NCBI GenBank assembly: GCA_007922225.1
Contig: ML679959.1
Span: forward strand, 20,779,230-20,843,229
Source of the DNA: Emydura subglobosa
Taxonomy: Eukaryota; Chordata; Testudines; Chelidae
DNA length: 64,000 nucleotides
Direction of reading: 5' to 3'
Positions 1-11,815 of this stretch are shown piece after piece (within the stretch, counting starts at the first letter, position 1; each line of letters opens with the position of its first letter). The position numbers were made by a program, and so were the translations under genes. The notes under the pieces are model-generated. The model made no database searches, had not been told where the DNA came from, and worked only from the letters and a program-made list of their open reading frames with translations.

Positions 1-1977
1 CCAAACAACTCATCCACGTTGGTTCTCTAAGCCACCCCTGTGGAGATCAGAGAGCAGGTGCCTGAAGGGAGGAAGAATCTAAACCTTTCCACTCCTAATA
101 TTACACAGTACAGCAAAGTTTCTTCCTGATGCCAACTAGTGATCAAGTTTATGTTGTGAAGAATGAGGACCAATAAACCTGAACTAGAGTTTAATAATTT
201 TACATCAATTTACTTCTTATTCTCATATATGGATGGATGTCTCCTGGTTAAGTCACTTGGGTGTTTGCAATATCAAGTAGTCTGCATTGTTTTCATTTCT
301 CTAGATCCCAGTATCGTATTATTTTTACAGCTGACAAGCAGCTTTAGTCTGCAGATAAGTTGTAGTGCCAAAAGGAGATTGGATTTGCTGATTGCTAAAG
401 TTATTTGTGCTGCTCACACAGAAATTCGTTCCCCTATAATACATCTGTTGTTTGTATATTTGCTAAAGTTAATATCTGTGAAATCAGTCATTTCCCTTAG
501 CTCTAAATTATACCACAACAGACAGAAGATTGACTTCATTGTATTGACAAGAGAGAACTCTATGCTTATTATTTGTGATGGTTTGGAAAGATTACAAAAG
601 CACACAGAACTGCTATATCGTATGTGTGTTTTTCTATATAAAAGATGATGCTTGTGAATTAATACAAGGAATGGTTAGTTGACAAATGTTCCCCCAGAAC
701 TGGTTAAAATAGGTAAAGAACTAAAGAGACAATGTAAATCAATTTATCTTTAACTTCCTTTTTTTGTAGTATTTAACACAGATCTCATGTGCCATATTTA
801 TGTCTACATAAATAATTCAGTGGCTATTTAATCCAGTTCTTTTATAATTACCTCTTATAATGGCACACAGCCCAAATCCCAGCAGCTTAATTGCTACTTA
901 ATGGAGATATTTATGACATCAATGCTAGTAAACAATATAGGAACTCTCACATATTTTTAACTAGAGAGGAGGCTGGAACCACTAAAATCTGAATTTAGAG
1001 TACCTCAAAAGCTCTGGGAAGTGGAGATTGAAGGTTTTGGTTCTAATCTATTTCTCATTTAGACAATGTGGATTTTGTATAGGTTTCAAACCCTTTGTTT
1101 GAAATGTAATACATAATTCACACATTGGAGTCAAAACACATCTACAGTGATCATGAAGCACTGTAGTAGTATTTCGCCCCCATTGCATTGCAACTCACAG
1201 TGGTGTTGGTATAGTGGGTTTTATGGGGGAGGGGTTAACACATTTAGCATGTTTTTATGAGGGCAAATAGCTGTATACAGTACTGTATGGACTTACACAA
1301 CTCAGTCCACTTTCTCAATAGCTCAGATCACATGCCTAGTTCAGTTTGTGAGAACAGCTCCAATTTTTACATCACTAAAGGTCTGAGAAGGATACCGTGC
1401 GCAGAAAAGCCAGCCTTAACCACTTCGGGGACCAACAATCAATTTCTTAATGGAGATGATCACTACGAAAGGTGGAGCAGAACTGTACTCGATATATCTG
1501 TGGATACTTTAGAGCAGTCTCTTAAGACAGATGATTTCTTGTACAATGTTCACTGTAGTCAATTAGTAACATGATCAGGGTCACAGACACTAATATTTTC
1601 TACAGATTCCCAATTTATATCTCCAGATAGATTAGTATAGCTTATCACTTTCCCTCTTTAGCCTGTATTCCTGTCCCTTGGTGTACTGGGAATCTCTAAG
1701 TAATAGTCCAATTTGGCTAACTAGAAGCTGATCTCTGAGAATTTGGACCCCATGATGTGAAATGATAAAGCCTCCTTTCCCGCCTCCTTTTTAATGGCGT
1801 AAGTAAACTTGTCAAAACATCTCAATGCTATCTCAGCAGAGTTGCTGTAATATCCATATATTTCAGTTTAAAACTTAAATCCTTGAACACTATCATGATA
1901 GATGCCCTAGAAATCCCATAGATTATATGAGACAGTCCAATCATAAGGCCCTCCAAAAGTTTAAACTTCAATTCACA
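1..1977. other. Unassigned AT-rich flank
   Basis: No gene or repeat that I can name. Reading frames of 161 aa (163-648) and 105 aa (1257-1574) occur here, but their translations show no domain, no compositional signal and no splice context, so I treat them as chance frames. The region lies beyond the probable end of the TBL1XR1 transcript. Confidence 0.5.
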
Positions 1978-1985
1978 GCCTACAC

Positions 1986-2206
1986 CAGGGGTGGGAACCT
2001 CCGGCCCGCGGGCCGCATCCGGCCCGCGAAAGAATTTGATCCGGCCCGCAGGAGGGCGGGAAGTGCGCGCCGCCGAAACCCTGCCGCCGTTTGCGCCTTT
2101 TCGGCGGCGGCGGGGAGAATTCGGCGGCGGAATCGGCGAATTGGCCCGCGAATGCAGGTACCAATGTCAAAATGGCCCTTGGCAGAGAAAAGGTTCCCCA
2201 CCCCTG
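1986..2206. mobile_element. hAT-type non-autonomous element (MITE), GC-rich
   Basis: The 221-bp element starts CAGGGGTGGGAACCT and ends with its near-perfect inverted complement (AGGTTCCCCACCCCTG). It is flanked on both sides by the same 8 bp, GCCTACAC (1978-1985 and 2207-2214). CAG...CTG ends with an 8-bp duplication are the hAT hallmark. The interior is far richer in G, C and CpG than its surroundings, with repeated CGGCCCGC and GGCGGC motifs, and has no transposase. The preserved termini and duplication suggest a fairly young insertion. Frames translated through it are artefacts of the GC-rich sequence. Confidence 0.9.
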
Positions 2207-2259
2207 GCCTACACTGAAGTCTTCCCACATTTTAAGCAGCTACATGTGGCATTAGGCAT

Positions 2260-2541
2260 ATTATTTATTATGATTATTTTTATTTACAATACAAGAACAC
2301 CTAGGGGCCTCAGCCAAGATCAAGGACACATTGTGCTACAAACACAAAGTCAGAGACAACCCCAGCCCCCAAAAGTTTACAATCTAAAACAGATAAGACG
2401 AAATGGGAGGAGAAACAAAGGCAGAGAGAGCTGAAGTAACTTTGATCAAAGGCTTACAGTAGATCGGAGCAGAGCCAGGAATAGAACACACCTTCTGACC
2501 CCCAGCCTTCTGGCCTCTGCACTAGACCACATTGCCGCCTC
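2260..2541 (-). mobile_element. tRNA-derived SINE, minus strand
   Basis: Read on the minus strand, the element begins near 2541 with a tRNA-like head, including a GGTCTAGTGC A-box-like stretch and a TGTTCTATTCCTGG B-box-like stretch. It ends in an AT-rich tail with TAATAAATAAT-type repeats near 2260. This layout matches the amniote tRNA SINEs of turtles (MIR-like or Cry-type). The head is well kept and the body diverged. It carries no coding capacity. The exact subfamily cannot be set without a repeat library. Confidence 0.7.
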
Positions 2542-2944
2542 ATGTCATGTGACAGTTATGTCATGTGAGAGTATAATATAATCCAGCAAGACCTCCACCA
2601 TCAAGTGAATAGTCACCATATTGCAGAAAGCAAAAAACACCCAACATACCACCAGGTAGGAAATTGATTTTTTAGTCTAGAGAAATAGCACATATTATGT
2701 TATAATCTCTACCCAGACATTTTAGCTCATCTGTAAATATGACCAACAATGATTTTATATGATTTAAAAAATAATCTGATAATATTATGGAAAGACTAAA
2801 GATTTCCTCCAACAGTTACCTCGAAGGACAGTACAGATCTACCACACACATACACAGACATTTTAAGATAGGTTTTTTTTAACAAAACAATGTCCCTCTT
2901 TGTGCAGATGTGAAGTGCAGGTACACAGTTAAATTCACAAATGA

Positions 2945-3035
2945 ATGGCCCAATTCTCTCACACAGAAACCAGAGCTGAGAATAAAACCCAGGAGTCCGG
3001 CTTCCCAATCACCTGCTGTGATCACTAGACAATGC
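2945..3035 (-). mobile_element. SINE head fragment, minus strand
   Basis: On the minus strand this reads TTGTCTAGTGATCAC, then GGACTCCTGGGTTTTATTC. These are the A-box and B-box regions of the same tRNA-type SINE family as the copy at 2260-2541. The 3' body and tail are missing, so it is a 5' fragment. Confidence 0.55.
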
Positions 3036-3408
3036 TTAGTGAAATGTTATTCATCGGGATGGTTCATCACATCTTGATGCATAAATACCCGCCAGTTAAT
3101 ATCAGGATAATAAAATAACATTGTGTGCTTTCATGAAAACACAGTGACTAAAGACATTTGGTTAGCTGGTTTAAAACTCCAGAGGATAACTTCCGATGCT
3201 AGTAAAAATAAAACAATCATAACATTAAGTGACATTCTGTTTGAAACCATATCCGGGGCTTTTAAATGCCCTAATATGAGATTTCCATATTCAAACTGAT
3301 GCTGCCAATCTAATATTAATCAACTGCTTTTTGGTACAGCACAGTTTACAAACCATAAGCCAAAGCTGTCTGCGCCATTACAATTTTAACAAACAATTAA
3401 CATTTCAG

Positions 3409-3670
3409 GCCTTGTCTACACTAGAAAGATGCACCTGCATAACCTAAGCTGTGAATTTAAATCAATATAATTAAATCTGTGCAAATCCCCGTGCAGTTTA
3501 AGAATGATCTCTTTTGATTTACCATTAGCTCGTTGGGAACAGATTTAAGTTAAACCAAATAAGCAGCTTTTAAAATGCAATAAGTGTGTCCACACAGGAG
3601 TTTCCACTGCTTTAGCTATATTGGTGTAAAAATGATTTAAACCAGTGCAAGTTTCCCATGTACAGAAGGG
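3409..3670. mobile_element. Short inverted-repeat element (MITE)
   Basis: The left end (CCTTGTCTACACTAGAAAG, then TGCACCTG) is complementary, with mismatches, to the right end (CAGTGCAAGTTTCCCATG, then TACAGAAGGG), giving termini of about 30 bp. The interior has several TTTAAATC/GATTTAAA stretches and no ORF. The superfamily is uncertain, because no clean target duplication could be set. A TGTCTACAC motif recurs at the edges of other short elements in this window. Confidence 0.6.
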
Positions 3671-5830
3671 CTAATTCACAAGTACCACCTTCATCTTCAT
3701 TTGACTAGCAAATACAGATGCCTTTCTCAGAACTATCCGGCTGTGCTTTTTCTAAAGCAGGACACCAAGAATGGTGCATTTCTCAGATTATGATGGCTTT
3801 GGTTAGCGTTCTGGGATCCAAACCAGCCTCTTGATTTGCTTGTTTTAAAAGTCTGCAGAAATGCACAGGTTCACACACTCAGCAAGCATGAGACTGCTAC
3901 AATAAACTCAGAGAAAAGAGAACATACGTCTAATTACATTGGACTCCAAGAAGCTCTTTTGATTTAGCATTTGTTTGAGTAATGCAGGAGACAGCCACAC
4001 AAGATGTTATCTTGCCAGGCAGTGTGTGTTAAACTGTGCCACAGAAACACGGCAGACATGTGAAATCTCATTAGTGTGCTACGTTGAACCTTTTTGCATC
4101 TTCTATTTATTAATCAAACCAGCCCTGCAGGAAAAACACATGGAACTGAACTCAAGAATTTGAGCTCTCTTTTAATTGCTCTGACTGGTGAATCTGCCTA
4201 CTAATTTAGAAAGCATGTTTTCAAATGTGTTAGTACAAAACAATGGGGCTCCAACCCTCATTGATTCTCTGGGATATTACTATAATATTTTATAAAAACA
4301 ATTTACCCTCATTAGTCGTCTTCTTGTAGTTTGTTATCTCCTGTAGGTACTGTACCAGGATACTAGAATCTAGGGGGCTGATTCTGATCTCCATTGCACT
4401 GCCTTACAGTAGGGTAACCTTAGTGGAAGTGAGATCATAATCAGGTCAGAGAATGGTTTCTTCCCCCCATCAAGTCCAATGGCAAAACTCACATTGACTT
4501 TGATGGGACCAGAAGAGGTTCCTTTGACTGAACAAAAAAGACAATGGGCCAAAATCCCTTCTCAGTTATACCCTGAAAAATGTGTTGCTCCTTTGACTTC
4601 AGCTGAGTTAATAAACTCTGGAATTACACAAATTCAACCAAGAACAGAATTTGAGCCAATCAACTGCAGGATTGAAATGCAATTGCCTAGCTCGCAAGTG
4701 GTTCATAGCCCAAGCAAAATTTCTTTTCTCTTGATAATGGAATTTCCAAGTTTCTTTTTCAGATTAATTTTGTGCTACTCAGGAAAGAATGACAGAAATA
4801 CACATGTAGTCCACATACATTCAAGTACAGTTATTATTCACTATACTCATACTGCTGCTTATACATGTATATATGTGACTGATTTCCACATACAAGTCCC
4901 ATTCAATTAACAGCACTCACTAGAAATTTCCCCCCTCTCTTTAACAATTAGAATTCTATGGTAATTTCACAATCAACAACGTCTACTATTAAGGATTCCA
5001 TTATTAAATCTGATTGAATATGATTAAATATGGCTCAGGCTTTCCAAAACGGGTTGCATGATAGATTTAAATGAATTCATTAGTAGTTAATGCAAAAAAG
5101 CTCTTTCTAAATGCTAATGTTTGGCTGCCTTTGGCTCGTTAATTAATTTGACGATTGTGTAATTACCAGAGCTTTCGATTAGCATATGTCTACTTCCTTT
5201 AATTGCCAGCTGACATTTGTTTGCATGCAACTATTAGAAATTAAATTATATTTATAATAGAAATAGGACATCAAACTGCCCCAAACTGCCACATAAAGTC
5301 TGGGAACAGACTCCTCTTTTTTAAGTGTTTTGATTCTCAAAAAGTTGTGGTCCAAAATGAGTAGCTTTGTCTCAACACAGACCGCTGGTGGCAAAGAGCG
5401 TGGCCTTACCAGCTAACTACAGACCTTGGTTGAGTTGAGACACGTGAGCAGTGTCTGAATGGGGTTTGGGAAGGAGCAATGGGAGGGGTCAGCTTTTATA
5501 TCCATTGTTTTAAACCAGCAGCGTTGAGATGTGGGAATATGTCCCCACATCCTCAATACACCCTCCCCAGTGTGAGCACTGCCCACCCCAAGACAGACAA
5601 GAGCCGTACATAAAGTCATATAACTGCCGAATACAGCAGCTCCCCAAACAGAACCTACAAGCGTGAGTTGGGGGTTACATGTGTGTATTTCAAAACCATG
5701 CGGGCAGCAGATGTCAATGCTTTATGAAGGGTGATTTTCTGAGGATGAGTAAAATGATAATGTTCCTTTAAACTATACAAGAGTACAGAAACCAGGGAAA
5801 AATCACCTAAGGGGCCGATTTTAGACTCTA
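3671..5830. other. Unassigned flank
   Basis: AT-rich sequence without a supported gene. A short stretch at 4375-4460 (TGATTCTGATCTCCATTGC, later GATCATAATCAGG) resembles one arm and the partial return arm of the short palindromic repeats described elsewhere in the window, but too weakly to bound. Confidence 0.4.
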
Positions 5831-6040
5831 AGGGTCTATCTACACCAAAGTGCAGAGTGAGCTGGCAAAACCCGAGCTAGCACGCTACAATAGGCTGGAG
5901 GCTGTTGTGACTTGGGCACTCCAGTTCACCCAGCGCCCCAGGCTTGAGACACGAAACTCCAGTCTGAGCTGCAACAGCCGCTCTGCTATTTTTAGAGCGC
6001 TAGCGCAAGCCCTGCTAACACAAATCTGCAATGTAGAGAG
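5831..6040. mobile_element. Foldback MITE with long inverted arms
   Basis: The left arm starts AGGGTCTATCTACACC and the right arm ends in ATGTAGAGAG. Complementing the right arm gives a stretch that aligns with the left one over about 80 bp (GAGCTAGCACGCTACAATAG against GCGCTAGCGCTCTAAAAATAG, then GGCTGTTG in both). The whole element can therefore fold into one imperfect hairpin. No coding capacity. It resembles the arms of the element at 33719-34229 in layout and in the AGGGT end. Confidence 0.6.
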
Positions 6041-8289
6041 CCAGCCCCGGTAGCATCCTAGGGTCCGTGCAATAGATAGCTAAAGAGAGCTGAATGAATT
6101 ACTGTCATCAAAGCTTATGCCCATTAGAACGGAGCCTTAGGGCTCAAGTCCAGTGCTTTCAGGAACTTCCACCCATGCTCATTAAAGTTCATAAACATGG
6201 GGTAGGGCTGAGGTTGTTCCTGAGCGTCTGTAAAAGACTCTGGAATTGGAAGGCTCCAGGAGAAGGAGAAAACCAGAACTTCATCTTCTGTCCTCCTGCA
6301 AACATTTGAAATGATGCTGTGACCAAAAATTTGAGCTGGCCACAAGGCGTGTAAAGAAGCTTTTGATTTCTCTTACGAGTCCCCACACTTATCTTCACTG
6401 CACATTCTGAATTCACGTCAGTTCTCTCCGCTTTTGACAGGAAACACATTCAATGTATTTTGTTTCCCCCAAATACAAGATTCACTGTTGTAATTATCCA
6501 GAGCTGTAATCAGCTAAAGTGGCAGCAAAAGTGCTGGAGTCAGAATAGCAAAATCTTGAGGTTTCATTAACATGCACACAACCACAATCTAACAGACTCC
6601 TAAGGAACCTCTTCCCCTCAAACAGCTGCGGGACCAACACTGCATTAACCTGCAGAACCATTAAGCACTTAAAGTGATTATTACATTTCCTAGCAAGACA
6701 GAAAAACTTCATGTTCCCAAGTAGTGAACTTGGATCATTAAAAAACCAAGATGCATCATTTCAAAGAAATCACTTGATCAGCTTTTTTTTTTTTAAATGT
6801 ATATCAATCATGGATGTTTATCCTTGTAAATTTTTAAAATGTGAACATTTATTATTTCAAAATGAACTTTTAGGCAAGATTAAAAAGATAGTTCTTCACA
6901 TCCCCAATAGGAATTTAAAAAATAACCTCATCTAAATAAAAAATATAAAGGGTAATTAAAAAATAATACATGGCGTGCTTGATTTTTAAGCAACATTTTA
7001 CTTCTCTGCCAAACAAGAACAAAAGGTCTATTTTTTCATTGAGATAACTACCTTGAGATAATCAGCCCTATACCCCACATCTGTGGGTGACCTCAGCTAG
7101 CTATCTAAGATAAAAACTGTATAGTGCCTTCTCTCCACTAGGACTTTACAATGCAACAGCTCTCTCAGGCTACTTATCTTGATGTAAAAGCAATTTTTTG
7201 CAGTGAAGTTATAACCCCCCATATTACCATAAACAACACAGCAGGCAAAGCCCAGACAGTACGTTACCAGTTGCTCAGAAGTCCTTACTCATGGCCCATA
7301 CCATCTCAGCCCCCACTTTCAATCCCCAAGGATGGTTACTGCGTTGCTTTGCTACATGTCCGAGAGAAAACCAGACCCCAAACAGTGGCTCACTGTCATG
7401 AATCTCCACTCGCAATGCAACCACATTCTTCCAGTCTGAATGTTCTAATTTAGAATAAGGGCAAATGGAGAAAGACCAGAAATAAAATCTCCATTAAAAA
7501 GTAGTGTGTGTCCCTTCTAACACGCTGCACCAGTTCCACTGCACAAAACGGCGCTGCCCACTGCAAATGGGCAGACTCCATAGAAATGTAAAGGTTCTGT
7601 ACAGAGACAATCATAGCTGTTACTTAGCAATACACACTACATCTATTGATTAGATGCATCATCCATGCATTACATATATTTGCTAAAAGAAATCACTGGA
7701 AACAAGCCCAGTCATTGTCTGCTGGAACGGTTAATTCAAATTTCCCTTCCACGGCTCTACCACAATTCCAATCCACACTGTCATTTCACTAGAGGCCACA
7801 CACTTAGCATCTTATGAATCAGCAGAGATTACAATTAGCTGACAAAAACAGAGCGCGCACATATCATTTGGGTGCACAAACTATGCAGAACCCAGGAGAG
7901 CATTGGCAACTTGCCAGGAGCCTTCAGGGAAATATGCATATCCACTTACAAAAATTTGTATCTGCTCCTTTACTTGTTTCCCGTTGATATTTGATTTCTT
8001 TTCCTTTTCCTGGCCCCTTCTCACCACTTTCCTCTGTCTTGACTCACCATCTCTTTTCCCCCTCCATTCTTAAATCAGCCACTTTCCTGTATTCTGCCCA
8101 TTCTCTCTCACATCTCCATTCCCATTTTGCTATGGACTTCAATAGGGCCAAAATGTCACTCTTTAACCTTATACAGTCCAAAAGGAGAAGGCTCCTTCTG
8201 TCTTCACTGGATGCTACACTTACCTAACTTAGGTACTCAGTTGGCAAGACATCCAGACATTGCTTGTTACTGGATTGCAGGCAAACCAC
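6041..8289. other. Unassigned flank
   Basis: No gene supported. The 7985-8160 stretch is strongly pyrimidine-rich (CTTTTCC, CTCTTTTCCCCC), which fits a worn piece of the L2-like LINE whose 3' end follows at 8290, but this is only suggestive. Confidence 0.4.
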
Positions 8290-8390
8290 CAGATTTTGAG
8301 ACTGTAAACTCTTTGGGGCAGGGACTAGTTTTTTCAACATAGCTGTACCCTGTCCCACTTGGTTGCTTCTGTAATAAGTGACATATAGAC
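8290..8390 (+). mobile_element. L2-like/SINE 3' tail fragment
   Basis: Contains GACTGTAAACTCTTTGGGGC, then AGGGACTAG, and ends in a degraded tail. The motif 'TGTAAGCTCTTTGGGGCAGGGACT...ACAGC.CCTAG.ACAATGGGG' is shared by several segments of this window, and ends both the L2-like LINE fragments and the tRNA SINEs. Confidence 0.55.
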
Positions 8391-8487
8391 ATTGCTTAAA
8401 GCCTGGTGCTTAAAACTAGCCTAAAACTGACCTAAGGAAGCTTGCAGAGCTGCCCATGCTGTATCCATATAGAAGATAAGCAGAGAA

Positions 8488-8577
8488 TCTGAGGGTGAGA
8501 TTTTCAAAGGCATAATTTTGGAATGAGGATTAGGTACCAACTACTGTTTGTGCCTTTGAAAAACCTCTCCCTCATTC
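8488..8577. repeat. Short palindromic repeat
   Basis: The left arm GAGATTTTCAAAGGCA is complementary to the right arm TGCCTTTGAAAAACCTC, about 90 bp end to end. The same 'TTTTCAAA..GGC' arms recur at 45609-45785. Such palindromes are common in turtle DNA. No coding capacity. Confidence 0.6.
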
Positions 8578-10227
8578 TACAAGGCTCACACTCTGGCACT
8601 CTTCATAAAGCACCAAACATCCTCACTCACTCGCTCAGCTACATATTATTAAGGTTTCATTTCTGAGAAACAATCAGTACAAACGTTGGCTATAAGGATT
8701 GTGGCCTCGGTGTATAATTTGCTGCATCTATGTTTAATCCTCCTTTGAAGAGTAGGATTTGCAGCATGCTTTGGAGTCTTTGCTTCTGTAGCTAGCAAAG
8801 GCTGTACACTATCATTTACTCAGCAGACTATGAATCTGGCTGCCTAATCTGAATTTTTAAACAGCTGTGTTTATTTACTAAAGTAGTAAATTGTTTCCTC
8901 TAAATCACAGAGGGGTTGGTTTGAACAAACTAAAATCTCTGCAATTTGGCGGAGGATCTTTCTTGCATATCGCGTCTCTTGAAACTATACATTTTTCTAT
9001 CACTGAAGTATCTGAATTATAGGCAATTTTAGGATGCAATCTTCATTTTAATGATCCTCCGGCTGTTGTTTTGTGTAGTGGAGAAGGAAGGCGGGAAGTA
9101 CAGCAAATTGGCTTACAGGAAACTGACATAATAACACCACTTATATTGTGAATCTTACTAAGTTCACTCATGTTCCAAGAAGCACTTTTGTTTCCTATTT
9201 AGGGCCTCATTCAGATTACACACATCACTCCCATGCCGTGTCTGCTGCATTTTTCTTTTCATCTCTCTTTATACATTTAGGAGTTATATACTGCACCAAG
9301 GCTAATTAAACCTGACCAATAATCTACCTCAAAAGGGACACCTGCGGCCTGAAAATCCCACTCCCTTCCTATAAACCCAATTAATTATTCAACCTGATCT
9401 GTGGAAAGAGCCTTGGACAGTAGGTGAGCCTTGCAGGGGGTGTTGGGGAAGAGGAAGGATTTTAAAGCTGAGGATTCATCCCTGAAATTGGCCTGCAAGC
9501 AGCCTTCCTATTCAAGCCAGGATGGCTGGTACCTTAGATGCCTAAACTGAATCCAATGACACAGTATGACAAGTGAAGAGAGAGGGTCTCTGTCAGTAAC
9601 TGAATCATTGAGGATTTTATTATGGGGACAGTACAAACCCACACCTTGGAAACCAGGCCAGACCACACAGTGCATGTCTGATGTACTTACTGCAAGAAAT
9701 GTTGCTTAGTAAGTGGACGGTTGTAGTCATAATTATTAGAAGCTTAACCTGTTCAACAGTCTAAGGTGGAACTCCCTGAAGTAATCCAAACTGAGGTAGA
9801 AAAGATCTGGATAATTGGGTTGAGGCCCATGTCCAATGGGAAAAGGACACATCCTTCTTGCCCTGCACTATTGATAAACAGTACTCATAGCAACCATTCC
9901 TATAACCAGAAGCTGCAAATCTAACAATTCGCCCAGGTTGTAACCCTTAGCAACCAATAGTTAGCATTCTCCTTCAGTTGCCATTTCTTCTGGCGGATTC
10001 CCTCATTCTCAGATTTACAACCCCACCACTGGGTGCCCAATAGCTGAAAACTGCCTTCTGCAATTTCTCAAGTATGGACCACCACTGAAAAACACATGTT
10101 TTCCATGTTTATAAATAAATGCTATTTAACAATAAGATTTTCTTCACATTCTACGAACTGCCTGCATTGTCCTTTATGTGACTATAGCAATCGCTGTTAT
10201 AAACGCCCAACTAACAGGCCTGGATCC
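8578..10227. other. Unassigned flank
   Basis: No gene, RNA or repeat that I can name. Two to three hundred bases around 9300-9430 hold CCTGACCAATAATCTACC-type text without recognised ends. Confidence 0.35.
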
Positions 10228-10490
10228 AATGTGATCTAGTGAATACACCACTGGATGGGGAGTCAGGAGACCTGGGTACTAGGGCTGGCTGTCACCGACC
10301 TGCTGGGGGACCTTAGGCAAGTCACTTCACCTGTCTGTGTTTCTGTTTCCCCTCCCACCCTTCAACTACCATGTCTATTTAAGATTTTAAGATCTTTAGT
10401 GCAGGGGATGACTCTCAGTCTATATACATGCAGTGTCTAGTTATATGGGCCTCTGATCTTGGTTGGAGCTTGTAGATGCTACAAAGGAAT
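10228..10490 (+). mobile_element. tRNA-derived SINE, plus strand
   Basis: The head reads TGTGATCTAGTGAATACACC, then AGGAGACCTGGGTACTAGGG, that is A-box-like and B-box-like blocks. A MIR-like core GGCAAGTCACTTCACCTGTC follows. The 3' part is L2-like (AGATCTTTAGTGCAGGGGAT, then GGCCTCTGATCTTGGTTGG). A near full-length copy of the family seen at 11547-11815. Confidence 0.75.
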
Positions 10491-10902
10491 GGATTCAGAG
10501 GTGGATTTCCAGTGGCTTATAGTTTTCCCTCTCTTCTCTATCTGCCCCCATCCCCTCAAAAAAATCGCCATTAGGATTGAAGTTTCTTGAGTTTATCTTC
10601 AGTCCAGAAATAATTTTTTGGTTGCTGTTCACCCATTTTGGGGTTATCTAATGCTTCTTTTATACACTGGTGTCACAAAAGTGTTGTTTGTTTTTTATTT
10701 TTAAAGCTTCACACATGCCATGGGCTTGGTTGTCTTTGGCTGGGAGATAATGTAGCCATGCATTTAGAAATTAGGCATATACAGACTCCCCTTGTTCACC
10801 CCTCAGATGAAAGCAACTTTTGATCAAAAGCATTTTTTAGCATGTCAGAAAACACTCACAGCCTGAAAGCATGTTTAACAAGAAGCAGACAAGATGATGG
10901 TT

Positions 10903-11194
10903 TGGTCTACACTTACCTCAGCGATTCAGCGGCAGTCGACAGGAGTTACGCAAAGTATGCAAAGAACTTGCTTAACTCCTGTCGACTTCTGTGCTTCTGT
11001 TCTGTGTGCTGTCTTCACCGCACTGTACCGATGGGAACTGCGTTCCTGTCGACACAGCACTACGCCACTTGAGGAGGTGTTTTTAGTATGTCGACTTCTG
11101 GATCGACTAAGTGGGTCTTCACTGACCGCTCAGTCAATCCAGATAAGTCAATCTGATGGTGGCGACTTTGCCGCCGTCACTGTAGACATAGCCT
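10903..11194 (+). mobile_element. Short inverted-repeat element, family A copy 1
   Basis: The ends are TGGTCTACACTTACC and GTGACGG/CTATGTCTACAG in complement. The interior carries a hairpin (GTCGACAGGAGTTACGCAAAG against CTTGCTTAACTCCTGTCGAC, 10936-10987) and the blocks CACTTGAGGAGGTG and TCTTCACTGACCGCTCAGTC. A second, inverted copy lies at 49308-49565. Translating both gives the shared string LLDRLSGSSLTAQSIQI, but this reflects nucleotide similarity, not a protein gene: the frame is open by chance, lacks a common start and crosses the element ends. Confidence 0.75.
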
Positions 11195-11546
11195 AATGTC
11201 CTTCTCGCTACTTATACCAAAACTCATTGCCATACTATCAAAGCACCTTACCAATTCAATTTTTTTCATACAGGTATCATATACATCTATAATTTCTGTG
11301 CCTTCCCCCACATTGCTACTACTTATGGAAGATGGTAAGCAAACACAGTCATGTCATTGAGAATGCATGGGCCAGATTGTGTCCTTCTGCATTAAAACCC
11401 ATACCCAGGAAAACCGTGGACATGTCTTTCCAAAATGGGGTGGTGTCTGTTAGTGGGGAAAGATCCACTCCATGCTCAGATATGGGGAGAAGGCAATAAT
11501 CCTCCACCATGTTTTGAAATAAATCATCCTAAATATAGTAGAGTAA

Positions 11547-11815
11547 AAAGACAGTATGGTTTAGTGGACAGAGTGCTGGCCTGGAAGTTGAGACACCTAG
11601 GTTCTATTCCTGGGTCTTCTGCTGACATGCTGTGAGAACCCAGACAAGTCTCTTCACTCTGTTTCCTCTCTCACTTTTTTGTATGTACTGTCTATTTAGA
11701 TTGTAAGTTCTTTGGAGCAGAAATGGTCTCTTTCTATGTGATCGTTCAGTGCCTAGCAGAACGGGCCCTGATCTTCAGTGTGACCTCTGTAACAAAGAAT
11801 AAATAGCTATAAAGT
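11547..11815 (+). mobile_element. tRNA-derived SINE, plus strand
   Basis: The head is AGTATGGTTTAGTGGACAG, and the B-box-like block is GGTTCTATTCCTGG. The core is AAGTCTCTTCACTCTG. The tail has TAGATTGTAAGTTCTTTGGA, then CAGTGCCTAGCAGAACGGG, ending near AATAAATAGC. Head, core and tail are all recognisable, so the copy is essentially full length. Confidence 0.8.

Noticed and set aside
163..648. 161-aa plus-strand frame
   Set aside because: No domain, no splice signals, composition typical of translated AT-rich flank.
1927..2434. Arg/Gly/Pro-rich frames on both strands
   Set aside because: They read through the GC-rich hAT MITE and the adjoining SINE; both strands are open because of composition.
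10228..10300. tRNA gene
   Set aside because: The tRNA-like heads belong to SINEs with core and tail; no intact cloverleaf is seen.
10894..11196. Possible conserved peptide shared with 49256-49531
   Set aside because: The similarity is that of two DNA repeat copies; starts differ and the frame leaves the element.
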